Source of the DNA: Hymenopellis radicata
Lineage: Eukaryota; Basidiomycota; Agaricomycetes; Agaricales; Physalacriaceae
Length of the DNA stretch: 64,000 bases
Assembly: GCA_015501595.1 (NCBI GenBank)
Contig: JADNRX010000017.1
Span: forward strand, 62,001-126,000
Reading direction: 5' to 3'
In this document: positions 22,548-33,961 of the stretch, in pieces
How the letters are laid out: the number at the start of each line of letters is the position of its first letter
Position numbering within the stretch: the stretch's first letter is position 1
Position numbers and translations under genes: made by a program
Notes under the pieces: model-generated
The model's input: the letters and a program-made list of their open reading frames with translations, nothing else
What the model was told of the DNA's origin: nothing
The model's database searches: none

Positions 22548-22945
22548 ACCGGCCCTTCAACGACTAGCAGACCATCACTTGTTGGATTCGGGATATCATG
22601 ACAATGGAGCATCGTGCGTAGTCCGTTTGCTCTTGATCCGCTTGCTTACGTTTCCTACACCCGAAAACGAAAGAGGAGAGTGCCTCGCAGGAACGTCGAA
22701 TTTCCCGCCGATTCTTAAAATCCCAGCTACGCGATCCTGCTCGCCTTCATACTGCAGACCTCACCCCAAACACATTCCGAATGTACGTCCAACACTACAT
22801 GAAACACGCTGCCGAGGGCTCAGAGAGACTCGGCTTCACGCTCTCACACCTGCGACGCGTCCCCGTCCTCGCCCTGCACATCCTCAGCGCAATAATCATC
22901 ATCGTCTGGGCCTTCTACCTCCTGTCTGATCATTTTCTACTACTA
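22548..22945 (+). pseudogene. STN1 fragment with internal deletions
   Basis: Pieces of STN1 in order: GGCCCTTCAACGACTAGCAG of exon 1, the TCWIRDI-like region and intron 1, a short FFMLGRVPCRN-type piece, then after a large deletion the C-terminal winged-helix start (RLHTADLTPNTFRMYVQHYM, HAAEGSERLGFTLSHLRRV). The OB-fold core is missing. It lies directly against the right arm of the inverted repeat. Confidence 0.82.
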
Positions 22946-23090
22946 CTAGCCTTGATCCGTTCCTGTAGCGAACCTCGCATCAATCTCTGTCTGATGACGA
23001 TATCTGGGATTCCGCCGGTAAGGCTGCATCAATGCTCGTCCGAGTCTCAAGGTCAGGGATCAAGACTCCTTCGACCTGCGTGAGGATTCG

Positions 23091-23455
23091 TCAGTAAACT
23101 GTGTCTTTCGTATCTAAGAGTAATGGACTGACATGTTCACCGTTTTCCAACACTGTATGCAGCGCTTCCAAGCCTATTTCCAAATGTTCTCGCAACTGTT
23201 GTGAAGAAAACCGGCGTGCTGTCCAATCTACCAAGGGATATTTGCGGAATGCCGCTGTGGTAGAGAGGTACTCTAGGGAGGATGGCCAGGGAAACAGAGA
23301 TATCTCTGGGTTCGGCGTTTGGGCCCATACAAGGATGGCTTTCAGTGCCACATCACAGTCTCTCCATGATGTATGAGTCGGGCATATTTTGGCCACTTGT
23401 ACGACAAGCTGGCAGAGGGACGTTTCTGAAAAGTCCCACATCTGGAAAATGCATG
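23091..23455 (-). CDS. Hypothetical protein, C-terminal exon
   Basis: A reverse frame of 116 codons (MWDFSETSLCQLVVQVAKIC ... LLDTKDTVY) is preceded by TTTTCCAG, a good splice acceptor, so it reads as the last exon of a larger gene whose other exons are not visible. It contains SWRDCDVALKAILVWAQ and a helical C-terminus. The family is not recognised. It may be a fragment left by the rearrangements to its left. Confidence 0.4.
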
Positions 23456-23469
23456 TCGTCTATGTAGTT

Positions 23470-24500
23470 CTACAGTAGACCCATATTGCTGATAGCACTC
23501 ATAGGTTACCCCCCGTTACATAGCACTCCATAGAGAGGGCAGTTCTACTGTAGCTTCCGTGCCTGTCACTATGACACTATGGTGCTACGGTGCTACGACT
23601 GCTACAGCCCTATGTTGATACACCAATGCTATTCGAAACGATCATTTTTCTAGGTCAATCACATTTTGCTAGGTACTCAATACTCGTCCATTCAATTTCC
23701 CCCGTTCGAGCATCGAGAGCTGATTTCTGGTCACTGGAAGGTTTACGACCGAGGATGGGTTCAAATTTTAAGTGCAACAGAGCTAGATTCAAGCTTGAAT
23801 ATGACTACGGGAACAGGCTATGTATTGTAATGATAAAGGGATCGTGAAGCCATCTGAGCCGCTGAGCGGGTCCGGCGGATGTAGTCGCCTCGCTCGTGTA
23901 CTCAGGAATGGTCGCCTTGCTCAGAGTCAGAACCCATATTGCTCTGCAGATCATGAGCCTAGTGCCGCTGTACCCCGAGCCCACTGGTAGTCCAAGTCTT
24001 TGTCGATGTTGTCTCCAGGTCCGTGCCCATTGAATGTCGCAGTGCCGGGCTAAGCAACAATATTAGCAGAGAAAAGGGAGATGGAATGATTCGACTCACC
24101 GGTTGTACTAGAGATTACGAGGAAGGGCAGACGTGCATCACGACGCTCGACTCAAAATGCCACAGAGACAGAGAGAGACAGATGAAGGAGTGTGACGACT
24201 TGACGGCCTTTAAGTAGCTATATGCAGCAAGGCACATGAAGCGGACTTGAGAAAAATATTTTCAAGTGTCCACTCGGTCGGTCGGTCCCTTTGCATTGGA
24301 AGATGATAGTACAAGGTCAAATCGCTACAGTGCTACGGGTGCTATCGCGCTATGATCGCTATCCCACGGCCATCAATCCGATATCGCCGCATTATTTTTG
24401 GCTGAGCCATTCTGGTACGTGTTGCACATTTCCGTAGCAGCTGATAGATAGCGATAGGTCCCATAGTACTCGGGAACTATGGTAGATTATGCCTTCTCCT
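23470..24500. other. Gene-free, with short degenerate direct repeats
   Basis: No coding signal. Two clusters of GCTAC/GCTAT motifs occur at 23,575-23,620 (GGTGCTACGGTGCTACGAC) and 24,320-24,375 (CAGTGCTACGGGTGCTATC), and GTAGTTCTACAGTAG / CAGTTCTACTGTAG near 23,465-23,555. They may be subterminal repeats of a degraded DNA transposon. Confidence 0.45.
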
Positions 24501-24506
24501 GGAGAG

Positions 24507-24890
24507 CTATGTAGCCAGCAGGCATTTCCAGATGCATTGTAGGCTTGCTGCAATGATGAGCATGAAACCGAGTACAAGTTGTTGCGGTTGGTGAAGATAT
24601 TCGCAGTATTTGCGACGGTTCAAGATTGATGTCAGAGTACAAAGACCCTTGATATAGCCCGTAATAATCTGCATCAGGTAATAGTCCATGCCACCGTGTC
24701 CACATATCACCCATTCCGTGAAGATGATCTTCATCCACTCTCCATCCCTGAAGATTCTGTGCGCTTCCTCATGACCACAAGATAATGCCACACCCATTAT
24801 ATCCATGGGCAACCAGTCATCAGGAAAGGCCTTATAACTTTTAGGTACTTTAAGGTAATGTTCGTAATACATGTAACTTAAAGCTACCAA
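24507..24890 (-). other. Unassigned open frame, possibly transposon-derived
   Basis: A reverse frame of 127 codons reads MVALSYMYYEHYLKVPKSYK and then DDWLPMDIMGVALSCGHEEA. It has no recognised motif. It lies downstream of the Plavaka transposase on the same strand, in AT-rich sequence with further short repeats (24,972-25,052, two copies of CTATAGGTA-type text). It could be a remnant of an older element. Confidence 0.3.
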
Positions 24891-25143
24891 GATAACTTAA
24901 AGCATAAAAAGCTCCCAAAGTTGTATGCAAGCAGATACTGCTCAGTCACAGCTCTTAAGATGCTAAAAAGCACTTATAGGTACACATACCGACTGTCATT
25001 GCTTTTGTTCGCTCAACAGCACCTATAGGTATATGCACAGACTGCTGTCGCTTAAAACTTCATGTTTACATACCAGAATCTATAGTCAACTTAAAATACC
25101 TTATATTTAAATATGTCTACGCCACACATACAGGGACCGACAC

Positions 25144-25215
25144 GACACGATCACTCGACTCGACACGATCACTCGACTCGACACAATCACTCGACTCGAC
25201 ACAATCACTCGACTC
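25144..25215. repeat. 18-bp tandem repeat, four units
   Basis: Four units of GACACGATCACTCGACTC (units 3 and 4 have A for G at position 6), followed by a degenerate part-unit. It lies about 90 bp beyond the stop codon of the Plavaka transposase and is a candidate subterminal repeat of that element. Confidence 0.9.
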
Positions 25216-25308
25216 GACACGACACGATGACTCAACTAACACTATGCATTCAAGTCCACGCCACACATACACCAAGTCTACGCCGCATATACAGGGACTA
25301 CTCTATGT

Positions 25309-28300
25309 CTATGCCATATATATACTCTGATACGTATACAGACTAAGCCAGTTGTTAAGTAGAAAATCTTTACATGTATCTAAGACGCAGTCATGCGATG
25401 TTGTCGTATCCCAGCTACTACTATCGTTCTTAGAGAAGTCCGGACTAAGGTGACAAGTTTGTCGAATGTTGCTCAAGGGAACGATTGACCAAAGCGGCTT
25501 CCCATCAGCCCCGAAGGCCTTCGACACTGATGCCATGTTGTGTGATCGTCGCGCCTTGTCCGTGAGTGTTGGCTTCTTGTACCATTCGACGTACGCAAGC
25601 GGACTACGCGGCCAGTGCTTCGGGGTTGGGATTGGGAGCCCATGCATCATCATGACTGCAGGTATACGAAACAACACGCGAATGCGACCAATACGAGTTC
25701 CTGATATCAAGAGTTAGTGATAGAATCAAGTAGTCTTTGGAACAGCCTACCATCGAGACCAGCACTCTCAGCTCCATCATCTGTCAAGACGACAACAGTG
25801 TCAAAACAACCGCCGTCCAGAGGTGAGCATTTCACGACATCCCGAACCTCGGAATCATCGGTAAGACCCTCTCGACCAAATTTGAAACAGTAATATACGT
25901 CGAGACCATTGAACGGTAGAGATGGGTACTCCATCGCATTTACACCACGCGTGTCCCGCCCCACCGCGTTCATGTACTGCAGCAGATGCGCTGCGAAGTT
26001 TGGTACATGATGTTGTTTGGCGATGCGAGCCAGAGGTTTATTGGGAACTGTAGGATTTTTAGGAAGCGAAACGTCTTGAATATAGCCGCTGCGAGGCGTG
26101 GGGGCTGATTGAGGAATAATAGTGGTCGGAATAGGAGTTCGAGCGCTACTACGGATGATGGCGACTGGTACCTGCGATAGAGGAGGGGGAACAAAAGGTG
26201 TAGCAGCAGTCTTGCGTGATGACGAAGGAACTAAAAACTGTTCACGGGAGATTCGGTTTGAATGAATAAAACACGTACGAAGTTGTTTCTTGACCCACAC
26301 GGTGTATCGTTCAAAGGAATGAACATTCTCCTTTCTCACCACCCACTGAGTCATCTGCGGAAACTCGTCACGTTTGTTAGACGCTCGCCAGCCCTTCTTG
26401 GCGAAATCGATATGCAAACGTTCGAACATTTCGGTGTTGAAGTTGTTCGTTGTCCCGAGAAGTCGAATGGAGGCTACGTAATGGCGGAGGGAGTGCAGCT
26501 TGGGAATGTTGAAGTGGTCGCGCACCCCAACTCGAAGGAAATAGCCCTTGTTCGCATCCCACGTATTAAGCGCATCGTCCATGTACTTGAGCGTTTCGTC
26601 ATCGTGGGTAGAATATTGGGCCAGGTAGATGAAATCTAGAATGGCGCGACATGCCGTGATCCCACTCTCTGTCATAGGACTTCCCACCAAGCACGCTAGT
26701 AGAATCTTCCCCATGTTCTTGCGTTCTGTTCCGCTGACTTGGGACAGGGCACTGATACCATTCTTGAAGTGGCGCAGACCCAGTGCGCGTGGTAGACAAC
26801 GAATGCGACGATCCAGTTCGGCCTCCGTCAGGACGCTTTGGCACCAACTGATAAGATGTTTGAGTACTCCCTGATACAGCTGATGGAGAACATCGGGAGT
26901 GGTGCTGAGATGAATGTTTGTGTGAGGAAGACCTGCCCAGAACGGCTTCGGCACATGGCCAGAAACATCCTGCGCCATGCAGGCATCAAAGTACGCAGTT
27001 TTGGAGCTGGTACCTGCACGCGCACGCAACATAATATCGAGAGTCCAATCTGGAGTGCGCATGGCAACCCCGTCGAGTGGGTCTCCCAACTTATCCACAC
27101 GAACTCTACACTTTGGACACGTCCCATACTTCGCACATGTCACCAAGCATTGCTCTGGATAATCCGCGACGTAGCTCGCGAGCACTGGGTGGACCATTCT
27201 GACAGCCCCGTCACCACTGGTCATCTCTACACCGTTCTGTCCGGCCTCCTTCAACGGTTCCATGATGTGTGCCATTGCCGCATGAAACAGGCGCTGGTAA
27301 CGGGAGCCCATGTCCCGTTTCGAAATTCGGCCCTTGGACATTTTATCAACAGGGAGATACGCTACCAGGATTGACGCCATGGCACTCGGCTTGCGACGAA
27401 GACGATTAGGGATGTTACCGAGCGTCAAATAAACGGGATACGCCTGGCGACTTCCGGAGAACTGCGTGAGCTGGGTTTTGTCGGTTGAAAAGATAAGCGG
27501 CGCAAGAGTATGACCCGCAGGCAGTTTCGTCTATTGAGAATTAGATACACTGGGTAGAAATGCACGGAGAGAACGTACTTGGATGAAAGACCACCATTTT
27601 CCAGTCCACATCTCGTTATAGAGTCGCCGAGAGCACGTCTTGTCAGCATGAAGTTCACCCGGCTGGAATACGAGATATTTTGCGAGTTCCGGATCGCCCC
27701 AGAGACTGCGAATGGCATCGAGGATATGTCGGTGATGCAGAGTGAATTTTTCGTTGGGCCGGTCAGCAAAGGTGAGATGCTTCGTTTTCCAAGAGCCTGC
27801 ACGACGCGGAACAGAGTCAACGACATCATGAAGCTGCTTGGTCGACCCATACGATAGGCCGAGTTTTTCTTTTACCTAGGCGAAGTCATTAGGATAAATA
27901 TAAAGGAAACAAAGTGGTCCACGTACTCCTGGAATGGCCATCAGCTCATTAAAGGCATTATGCCCAATCCCTTCATTAACCATCCACCGTGCAATATTCC
28001 AATCGAGTTCGGATGCGAACGGTTTCCACCACTCGACATCCTTGAAGTCCGGAGTACTGCTTCCATCCATCTCGACATCGCCAGGTATGGGCGTACCAAA
28101 TAACGAAGCCCACTGTTCGTGCACATTTTGCGACATGCGGAAAACAGTGCCGGCATCTAGGGAATGGACTTTGAGAAAACGACCAGAGGTCTCATCGTCT
28201 TCGTCATCGTCTAGATAGCGAGCACGACCCCCAAGCATCTGTGCCATTCGAAGTCGCTGAGTGGTAGGCCCTGGTCCGGCCTGCCCAAGCTCCGAGTCGT

Positions 28301-28760
28301 CGACGCCCTCGAACACGTCTGTCGCTTGAGCGTGCTCTAGCCATTCACGAAATACAGCGCCGGGATCCTCCTCCTCATCCTCCTCCTCGTCCCAATCATT
28401 GCCTTCCTGATCTGCCACCCCATCCTCATCCTCGTCCATTATGGCATCCTCTGATGTATGCGTAGATGCGTCCTGGCTTCCATCGTCGCTGGCGTCGTCG
28501 CTGTCGCTGGCATCCTCGTAATCGTCATCTGCAAATAGAGACTCAGAGTCGGCATGGGAATGAACAGCGCTGGATGAGGAAGCGTCTTCAACGCTGACAA
28601 TGGCATTGAGATGAGCCGCGAGATGTTCGGGAGTCTTGCCCTGGCTGGTGTATCCGCGACACGTCGCTGCCTGGCGTAGGTGACTCTTCATGGCGCCAGA
28701 TGTCACGAACATGCGATCACAGGCAGGGTTTTCGCAGGGAACAAGGGTTCTGGGAGCCAT
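25309..28760 (-). mobile_element. Plavaka-type DNA transposase, apparently intact
   Basis: Four exons (28760-27927, 27875-27579, 27530-25751, 25700-25309) join in frame to 1,100 residues without any stop. The N-terminus has a C2H2-like finger (CENPACDRMF with SGAMKSHLRQ and a His), then an Asp/Glu-rich region, and the Plavaka transposase core: PLIFSTDKTQLTQFSGSRQA, YPVYLTLGNIPNRLRRKPS, CPKCRVRVDKLGD, DVLHQLYQGVLKHLISWCQ and TEMFERLHIDFAKKGWRASN. Such transposases mobilise CACTA-like elements in mushroom genomes. No frame damage suggests recent activity. Terminal inverted repeats were not located by eye. Confidence 0.92.
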
Positions 28761-28769
28761 AGTTGCACG

Positions 28770-29460
28770 TCGAATAGCAGTAGACGGAGAGAAGTTAGGG
28801 AGAGCTGGCGATGAAAGGCCTGGGGATTTTGCAGTGGACAGCGATAAAATACGCGATAAAATACGCGGAAATAGTTCGGAAGGTCAAGGTATAGATACGG
28901 AAAAATGGGAGCGAATTGGAAGGAGTGTTCCATATGCTAGGTAAAGAGTCCGTGGCGTTGTAAAAATATGTACCACATGAAACCAACGAACAGTCAAGAA
29001 AGAGAAGGATAAATAGAAAGGTTCCATATGGTAGCTAAAATGGTACAGTGGCACTGCGAATGAATCGAAAGATAAGTGGCCAAAAAGGATTCCAAAAATC
29101 AAGAATGCGGCGATATAAGTCCGGAGGACGCGCTCACTGGAACAAGTCTAAGTGAGGCTACATCGCTAGAGCGAATCTAAGCGAGTTTGGAGTCCAAATG
29201 TCGTCCGTGGGGGTCGTCCGTGGTCGTCCGTGGGGGTCGTCCAACATGGTGTCGTCCAACAGGCAAGCAGGCTGGAGCGTGGGAAACAGTTTCCCACGCT
29301 CCGATCGACCAGTTGCACCTCGGGTTCACTTATCTTTTTCCATCGGCACTCACCACCGCATTGGCGCGCCATCAAGTCATATCCGAATTCACCATTAACC
29401 TTGTGTTGTGGTGTCTATTGATAGTGTAACCTTGTGTTCACTGTATATTCGACACCGCCG
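28770..29460. other. Gene-free flank of the Plavaka element
   Basis: No coding signal. It contains GCGATAAAATACGCGATAAAATACGCGG near 28,840-28,870 and repeats of GTCGTCCGTGG at 29,198-29,245, plus a perfect palindrome at 29,274-29,302. This is presumably the 5' non-coding part or insertion flank of the transposon. Confidence 0.5.
29274..29302. repeat. Perfect 14-bp-arm palindrome
   Basis: GGAGCGTGGGAAAC and its exact reverse complement are separated by one base (29,288). It is a strong cruciform or hairpin candidate, between the Plavaka gene and the next gene. Confidence 0.92.
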
Positions 29461-29466
29461 CCGCCG

Positions 29467-31384
29467 ATGCCGCGTTCTTACGAGGGCGAGTGGGGAAGAC
29501 ATTTTCGTTCCAATGGCATCTTTATCACCACCCCCAACGCAAATTATATATGTGATCCCCTCCTGGAGCCGCGCTCAGTCCGCTTGAGGCGCGATTTGCA
29601 CTTCGGCGAAGACGACCCCCTTCATTGCCCCCAATATTACTACGCCAACGCACCACACCTTGCCCTCATCCCACACGTTAACGCCGCCACAGCGCAGAGC
29701 ATTTCTTTATGGTTCATTCCAACCTAGACAACTTTATCCCTCTGGACTCCTCTGGCGCCGCCCAAGACGTTGGCCGCATCAAGGAAGATCTCCGAAATTC
29801 CCTTACCACCGCAGTCAAATCTATTCGCAAACAGGCAGTGCGCGCTGTGGAGGCCTCTGCGCGCCAGCCTGATGCAGACGGGCGATCCCTTCGAAATGAT
29901 ATGTTCATCTCTACCCTCATGCATCGCATACCATGGTTAAAGGGCCGCCTTGCGCTAGTCGCGTCGTTTATGGAATCTTGCATGGCGTTTTGCAATCTCG
30001 GGCGCGCCGCTCTTGAGCTCCAAGCGCGAATGACATGGTTAATCGATGTTCGGCAACGCATTCGAGAGGGATTAGATGCTTCGAACGATGTCCTTCCTGT
30101 CGTTGGAGCACTTACTACAGATCTGGCGGTATGCGACAACTTGTACCGGGTATGTTTTGCTCTCGCATTTCTATCTATATTTCATTCATATCCTGTTTTT
30201 AGGCTGGTGTGCCCGTTTGGCTCGTTCGTCCAACAGAGCTCGCCACAGACCTATATGTCCGTGAATGGCTAGATGAAAATCTTCCTATTCCATCAGAAGG
30301 CAAGACAATTGGTGTCTCCTTTGACGATGAAACTCCGCCATATCCCGTCATTTTCGAAGGCAGTGCGCACGATGCTTCACGATACCGTGCAATGTATGAG
30401 CTCACAACGGCAATAATGTCTGCATATGGTACGGTGCGATTACACAAACTGGTATGGTCTTCTTCCCCCATCGTCCCCACCACGTCTTCCTCTACCTCCG
30501 TCTCCAATACCGCATCATCTTCTACATCTGGCGCTCCACCTGGACCATCTCCATCACCCTCGCTCCCTAATCGTGTCAGCAAAAAAGTCAAGAACCGCCC
30601 CAGTCCATATCAGCCGAGTCGGCCTCGACCGCCACCCCACGCTCCCCGCAATAAATTTATCGATGTTGACTCCCCGCTCATGCCGCCGAGTCTGCCTATG
30701 TGGGCGCGCGCCAGCAGACATGTCGGAGAGCAACGTCAGCAATTCCAGCCGCACAAGGCCATCCATGGGCTTTTTAGCGGCTATGCCATTCCAGACCCCA
30801 ACTCCCTCGTCAGCGCCGCCAGCCCAGACACCGTTGCGGGTCAGCTTCGAGTCTGGCTGAAGCTACGTGATGTTTTCCTGTATCGTTTACGTGCTCCACC
30901 TGTTTGAGTGCTTGGGAATGAGGATTGGCGTTCCCTTCTCACTTTGGAGACGCACCAGCCAACTGCGACTCAAGAGACGAAATCACGCGAGAGGCGCAAA
31001 AACATGCAGGATCTCTTGACTAAGTGCCTCGTCGAGAGCAACATGCAGGTAAATCTGTTATTTGCCTCAAATCAATATGATTGCTGAAACTTTCGTTAGG
31101 GGTCCGTTAATCTTTCCAACCTCTCTGCAGCGCCAACATGCTGGAGAGATCAAAATATTCGCATTGACGCCTCAAATCTTTCACCCCGCATTATCCAGCC
31201 TATCCTTCTTGAGCTCTGTGAGATTGGGTTCCGTCAAGATCTGCTAGCCGTCGATCGTCAGCTTTACACACTCAAACCACAGCCGGCCGAATCCGAATTG
31301 CGCGATAGAGATGGATTGGGTTGGGACGAGTTTGATGCTGCAACTTGGGCAGATAGAGAGGCTGCTATCCTCATGGGTTTATAA
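29467..31384 (+). pseudogene. Agaricomycete hypothetical gene paired with DUF6532, decayed
   Basis: The text reads MPRSYEGEWGRHFRSNGIFI, VRLRRDLHFGEDDPLHCPQY, then after a one-base frame change near 29,690-29,705 HFFMVHSNLDNFIPLDSSG, GRIKEDLRNSLTTAVKSI, RIPWLKGRLALVASFMES and, over an intron, AGVPVWLVRPTELATDLYV. An in-frame TGA at 30,905-30,907 splits VRVWLK... from VLGNEDWRSLLTLE, and after an intron the last exon runs to ILMGL. I recognise the pattern as a mushroom-specific family of unknown function, usually longer at the C-terminus. Frame break plus stop argue for a pseudogene. Confidence 0.7.
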
Positions 31385-31448
31385 ACCCAGCCTCTAGCCA
31401 TTTCTCTCTCATTCCTTCCCCCCATCTCATCGACTAGTCAGTATAGCC

Positions 31449-33074
31449 ATGCGCCCTGCTAAGTCCTCGTCTACGTCTGCACCTGTAGCTAAGCGCTCAG
31501 GTGCTCGCAACACGAATGCGAAGGCGGTAGCGGCGCGTAAGCGCGCAGATGCTGCCGCTGTGCAACGTGTCAAGGCGGCGGGTATGTTGGAATTATCTTT
31601 ATGATGCGTCTGGCCTCACCACATGTTAGCTGTCCATCAACGGGCCGTGGAGATGGGTCGGGAAGAGGATCCCGACTTGGCGGCCTTGAATGCAGGTTAT
31701 GAGGGTATGTTGCGAATGTCCATCCTTGCTTGAACTAACACGTTGCTAGGTCCCGGACATCCCTCCGCCGAACTTCCCTCTGACGACGAGGATGTTGAGC
31801 GCGCCCATGAATCCGAAGGCGAGTACGACATGCCTGGTGCGTTCAGCGATGACGACGACGACCAAGATGACTCGTCCTCCACAATTGTATGTTGTCCAGA
31901 CTTCTCAATATTCACGTTCATGACTAACTATGATTAGGCTGTGTCCGACGCGTCGCTCGTTACGCCGGTCAAGAAGCGTAAGCGCCACGTTGCCGATGAG
32001 GGTGATGCCCCCGTCATCCGCAACCCGTACAAGGTCACGGGTAAGGACATCACCCCGCGCTCCAAGCGTTTCGCGGCCAAGTGCAAGGGCAAGCTGCGCC
32101 TTGTCACTGGCACGGAGAATCCCTACCCCGGCATGATGAATCGTCTTCCGCAAGTGGCGGAGGTCATGGAATCCGTCGCTACTGCTCCCGACGCCGATGC
32201 GGAGACGAAGGATGTGTGGGCTCGCCTCTCGGTTTCGCCCGAGTACAAGGCCAAGGTCATGCAATGGGTAAGTGCTTTCTTCACGAAGATTTGGCAGAGA
32301 GCTAAGGATCTGTTAGATTTCGTACGTTCGTGGCAACTACATGAACGAGCTCCGTATGAAGGCTCGGGCGCAGTTGGGCAGCCTCGGTCTCCCGGGTGCC
32401 TTTACTCCCGCCGAACGCCAAGAGCTCATCGCTTGGCTCGAGAAGTCCGAAGGCTGGAAGTTCGGGGCCTGGATCTTCATGTATGTGTTCTTGACTGTAG
32501 TTCTGTTGCAATACTAACCCTTCATTAGAAACGCACGTTTGATAGGTCCTCGCCCTTCGGCGCCGCATTTTTCGAGGCCATGCCTCGTGCTATGGTCTTC
32601 GAAGGTCGCGGCAAGGCTGATAGCGAGATCTTCCGGCATCTCCTTGAGATTCAGACCATTCCGAATGTCATGATGGCTCTATTCATGACGGCGGTGAGTA
32701 CTCTTCGTTCTGCTCTGAGAGATTATTCCTGAGTTCGGTTTTAGGTTGAGCACTGCCTGAAAGAGTGGAAGGAGGGTGTCTTCAAGGCTCTCGACTTCAA
32801 GGAGGACTGTGCAAGCCGGTACTTCCATCATTTGGCTGGATTGGAGAACTTGGAGGCCAAGGCTCCGAACTATGCTAGCATGATAAAGATCAGCAACTTC
32901 AAACAAGTCTTGTAAGTTCGGGTTGACCTTGTGTTTTTCCTTATTGATTCCTTTGTCAGAATTGCTTCGAACAAAACTTTTTTGCTTGAGACTCCCTTGT
33001 CTGATACCTTGAGGGACTTGGACTTCGAGTCTCTTGAGAAGTTTGCAGCTACCCGTATGTCTGAGCCTGTCTAG
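31449..33074 (+). CDS. DUF6532 domain protein
   Basis: Several short exons can be read from MRPAKSSSTSAPVAKRSGAR: a basic N-terminus, an acidic DDEDVERAHESEGEYDMPG stretch, KKRKRHVADEGDAPVIRNPY with a likely nuclear signal, then the DUF6532-like core (AQLGSLGLPGAFTPAERQEL, SSPFGAAFFEAMPRAMVFEG, NVMMALFMTAVEHCLKEWKE, FHHLAGLENLEAKAPNYASM), ending at 33,072-33,074. Introns of about 50-60 nt have GT..AG ends. No internal defect was noticed. Function is unknown; the family is abundant and variable in Agaricomycetes. It follows the decayed partner gene by 64 bp on the same strand. Confidence 0.7.
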
Positions 33075-33224
33075 GTCCTATGTTTGCTTCTATGTCGTCT
33101 CCCAGTAATAGTATTACTTACCAGTAGTTACCAGTAGATAGTATCACCCATAATAGAATCAAGCTTTTGCCATTATTTCTGTGTGATTCTTTGAGCCATT
33201 GTTAGTATGATGTCTAAGCCTGAG

Positions 33225-33615
33225 TTTAGTCTCTGTCTAGAGACTCGGAGAAGGCTCAGTCGAGAGTTAGAGAACGCTCGGTAGAGACTGGGTGAACACT
33301 TGGTAGAGACTCGGTAGAGACTCGGTGAACGCTTAGTAGAGACCTGTTACAGACCCGGTGAACGCTCAGTAGAGACCCGTTAGAGACCCGGTGAACGCTC
33401 AGTAGAGACCTGGTGAACGCTCAGTAGAGACTCGGTGAACGCTCAGTAGAGACTCAATAGAGACGTGGTGAATGCTCAGTAGAGACTCAGTAGAGACGTG
33501 GAGAACGCTCGGTAGAGACGTGGAGAACGCTCGGTAGAGACGTGGAGAACGCTCAGTAGAGACGTGGAGAACGCTCGGTAGAGACGTGGAGAACACTCAG
33601 TAGAGACTCGGAGAG
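33225..33615. repeat. 22-bp minisatellite
   Basis: About 16 degenerate units of a 22-bp motif such as GAACGCTCAGTAGAGACTCG, with half-unit variants (AGAGACTCGGT). The array starts after the DUF6532 stop codon. Any open reading frame across it is a by-product of the period. Confidence 0.9.
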
Positions 33616-33961
33616 TGATCCATAGTTGACTTATCACTGCTTTGGGAGTGCTTCGTGGACAAGGTTACAGTAAACATCTGCTTTAAGTTGCCTATCATCT
33701 GCTTTTTGACTGCTTTTGAACTAACTTGTAGGTACTTGTAGTGCTCTTGCAATTAACTTCGAGTGTCTATAATTACATGTATCGCTGAACCTTGTCTATA
33801 GTGACTTTTTCTGCTTTTCAGCTTATTGAGCCTTAAGATACTTATAGTTGCCTTATAGAAGATAGCCCTTTCGAGATGCAGAGGTTTGACTCATGAGCAT
33901 CTTTAAAATCAGAATCATATTGAACGCAATCATAGAAACCCCCCAGGTTTGGAGAAAGAAT

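Larger units (their letters stand above)
18465..22550. repeat. Right arm of large imperfect inverted repeat
   Basis: Opposite-orientation counterpart of about 5,440-10,000. It starts inside YRA1 exon 2 (18,465), runs through the KRE6-like fragment, has an unrelated or diverged stretch at 20,200-20,600, then DUF6534 and its promoter, and ends at the segment matching 5,440-5,575. A decayed STN1 piece follows immediately. The segment 20,440-21,250 also matches 1-760. Confidence 0.88.

Noticed and set aside
25144..25215. CRISPR-like appearance of the 18-bp repeats
   Set aside because: The units are directly adjacent with no spacers and the genome is fungal.
33399..33596. Open reverse frame reading STSLPSVLHVSTE repeats
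   Set aside because: It is a by-product of the 22-bp minisatellite, not a gene.
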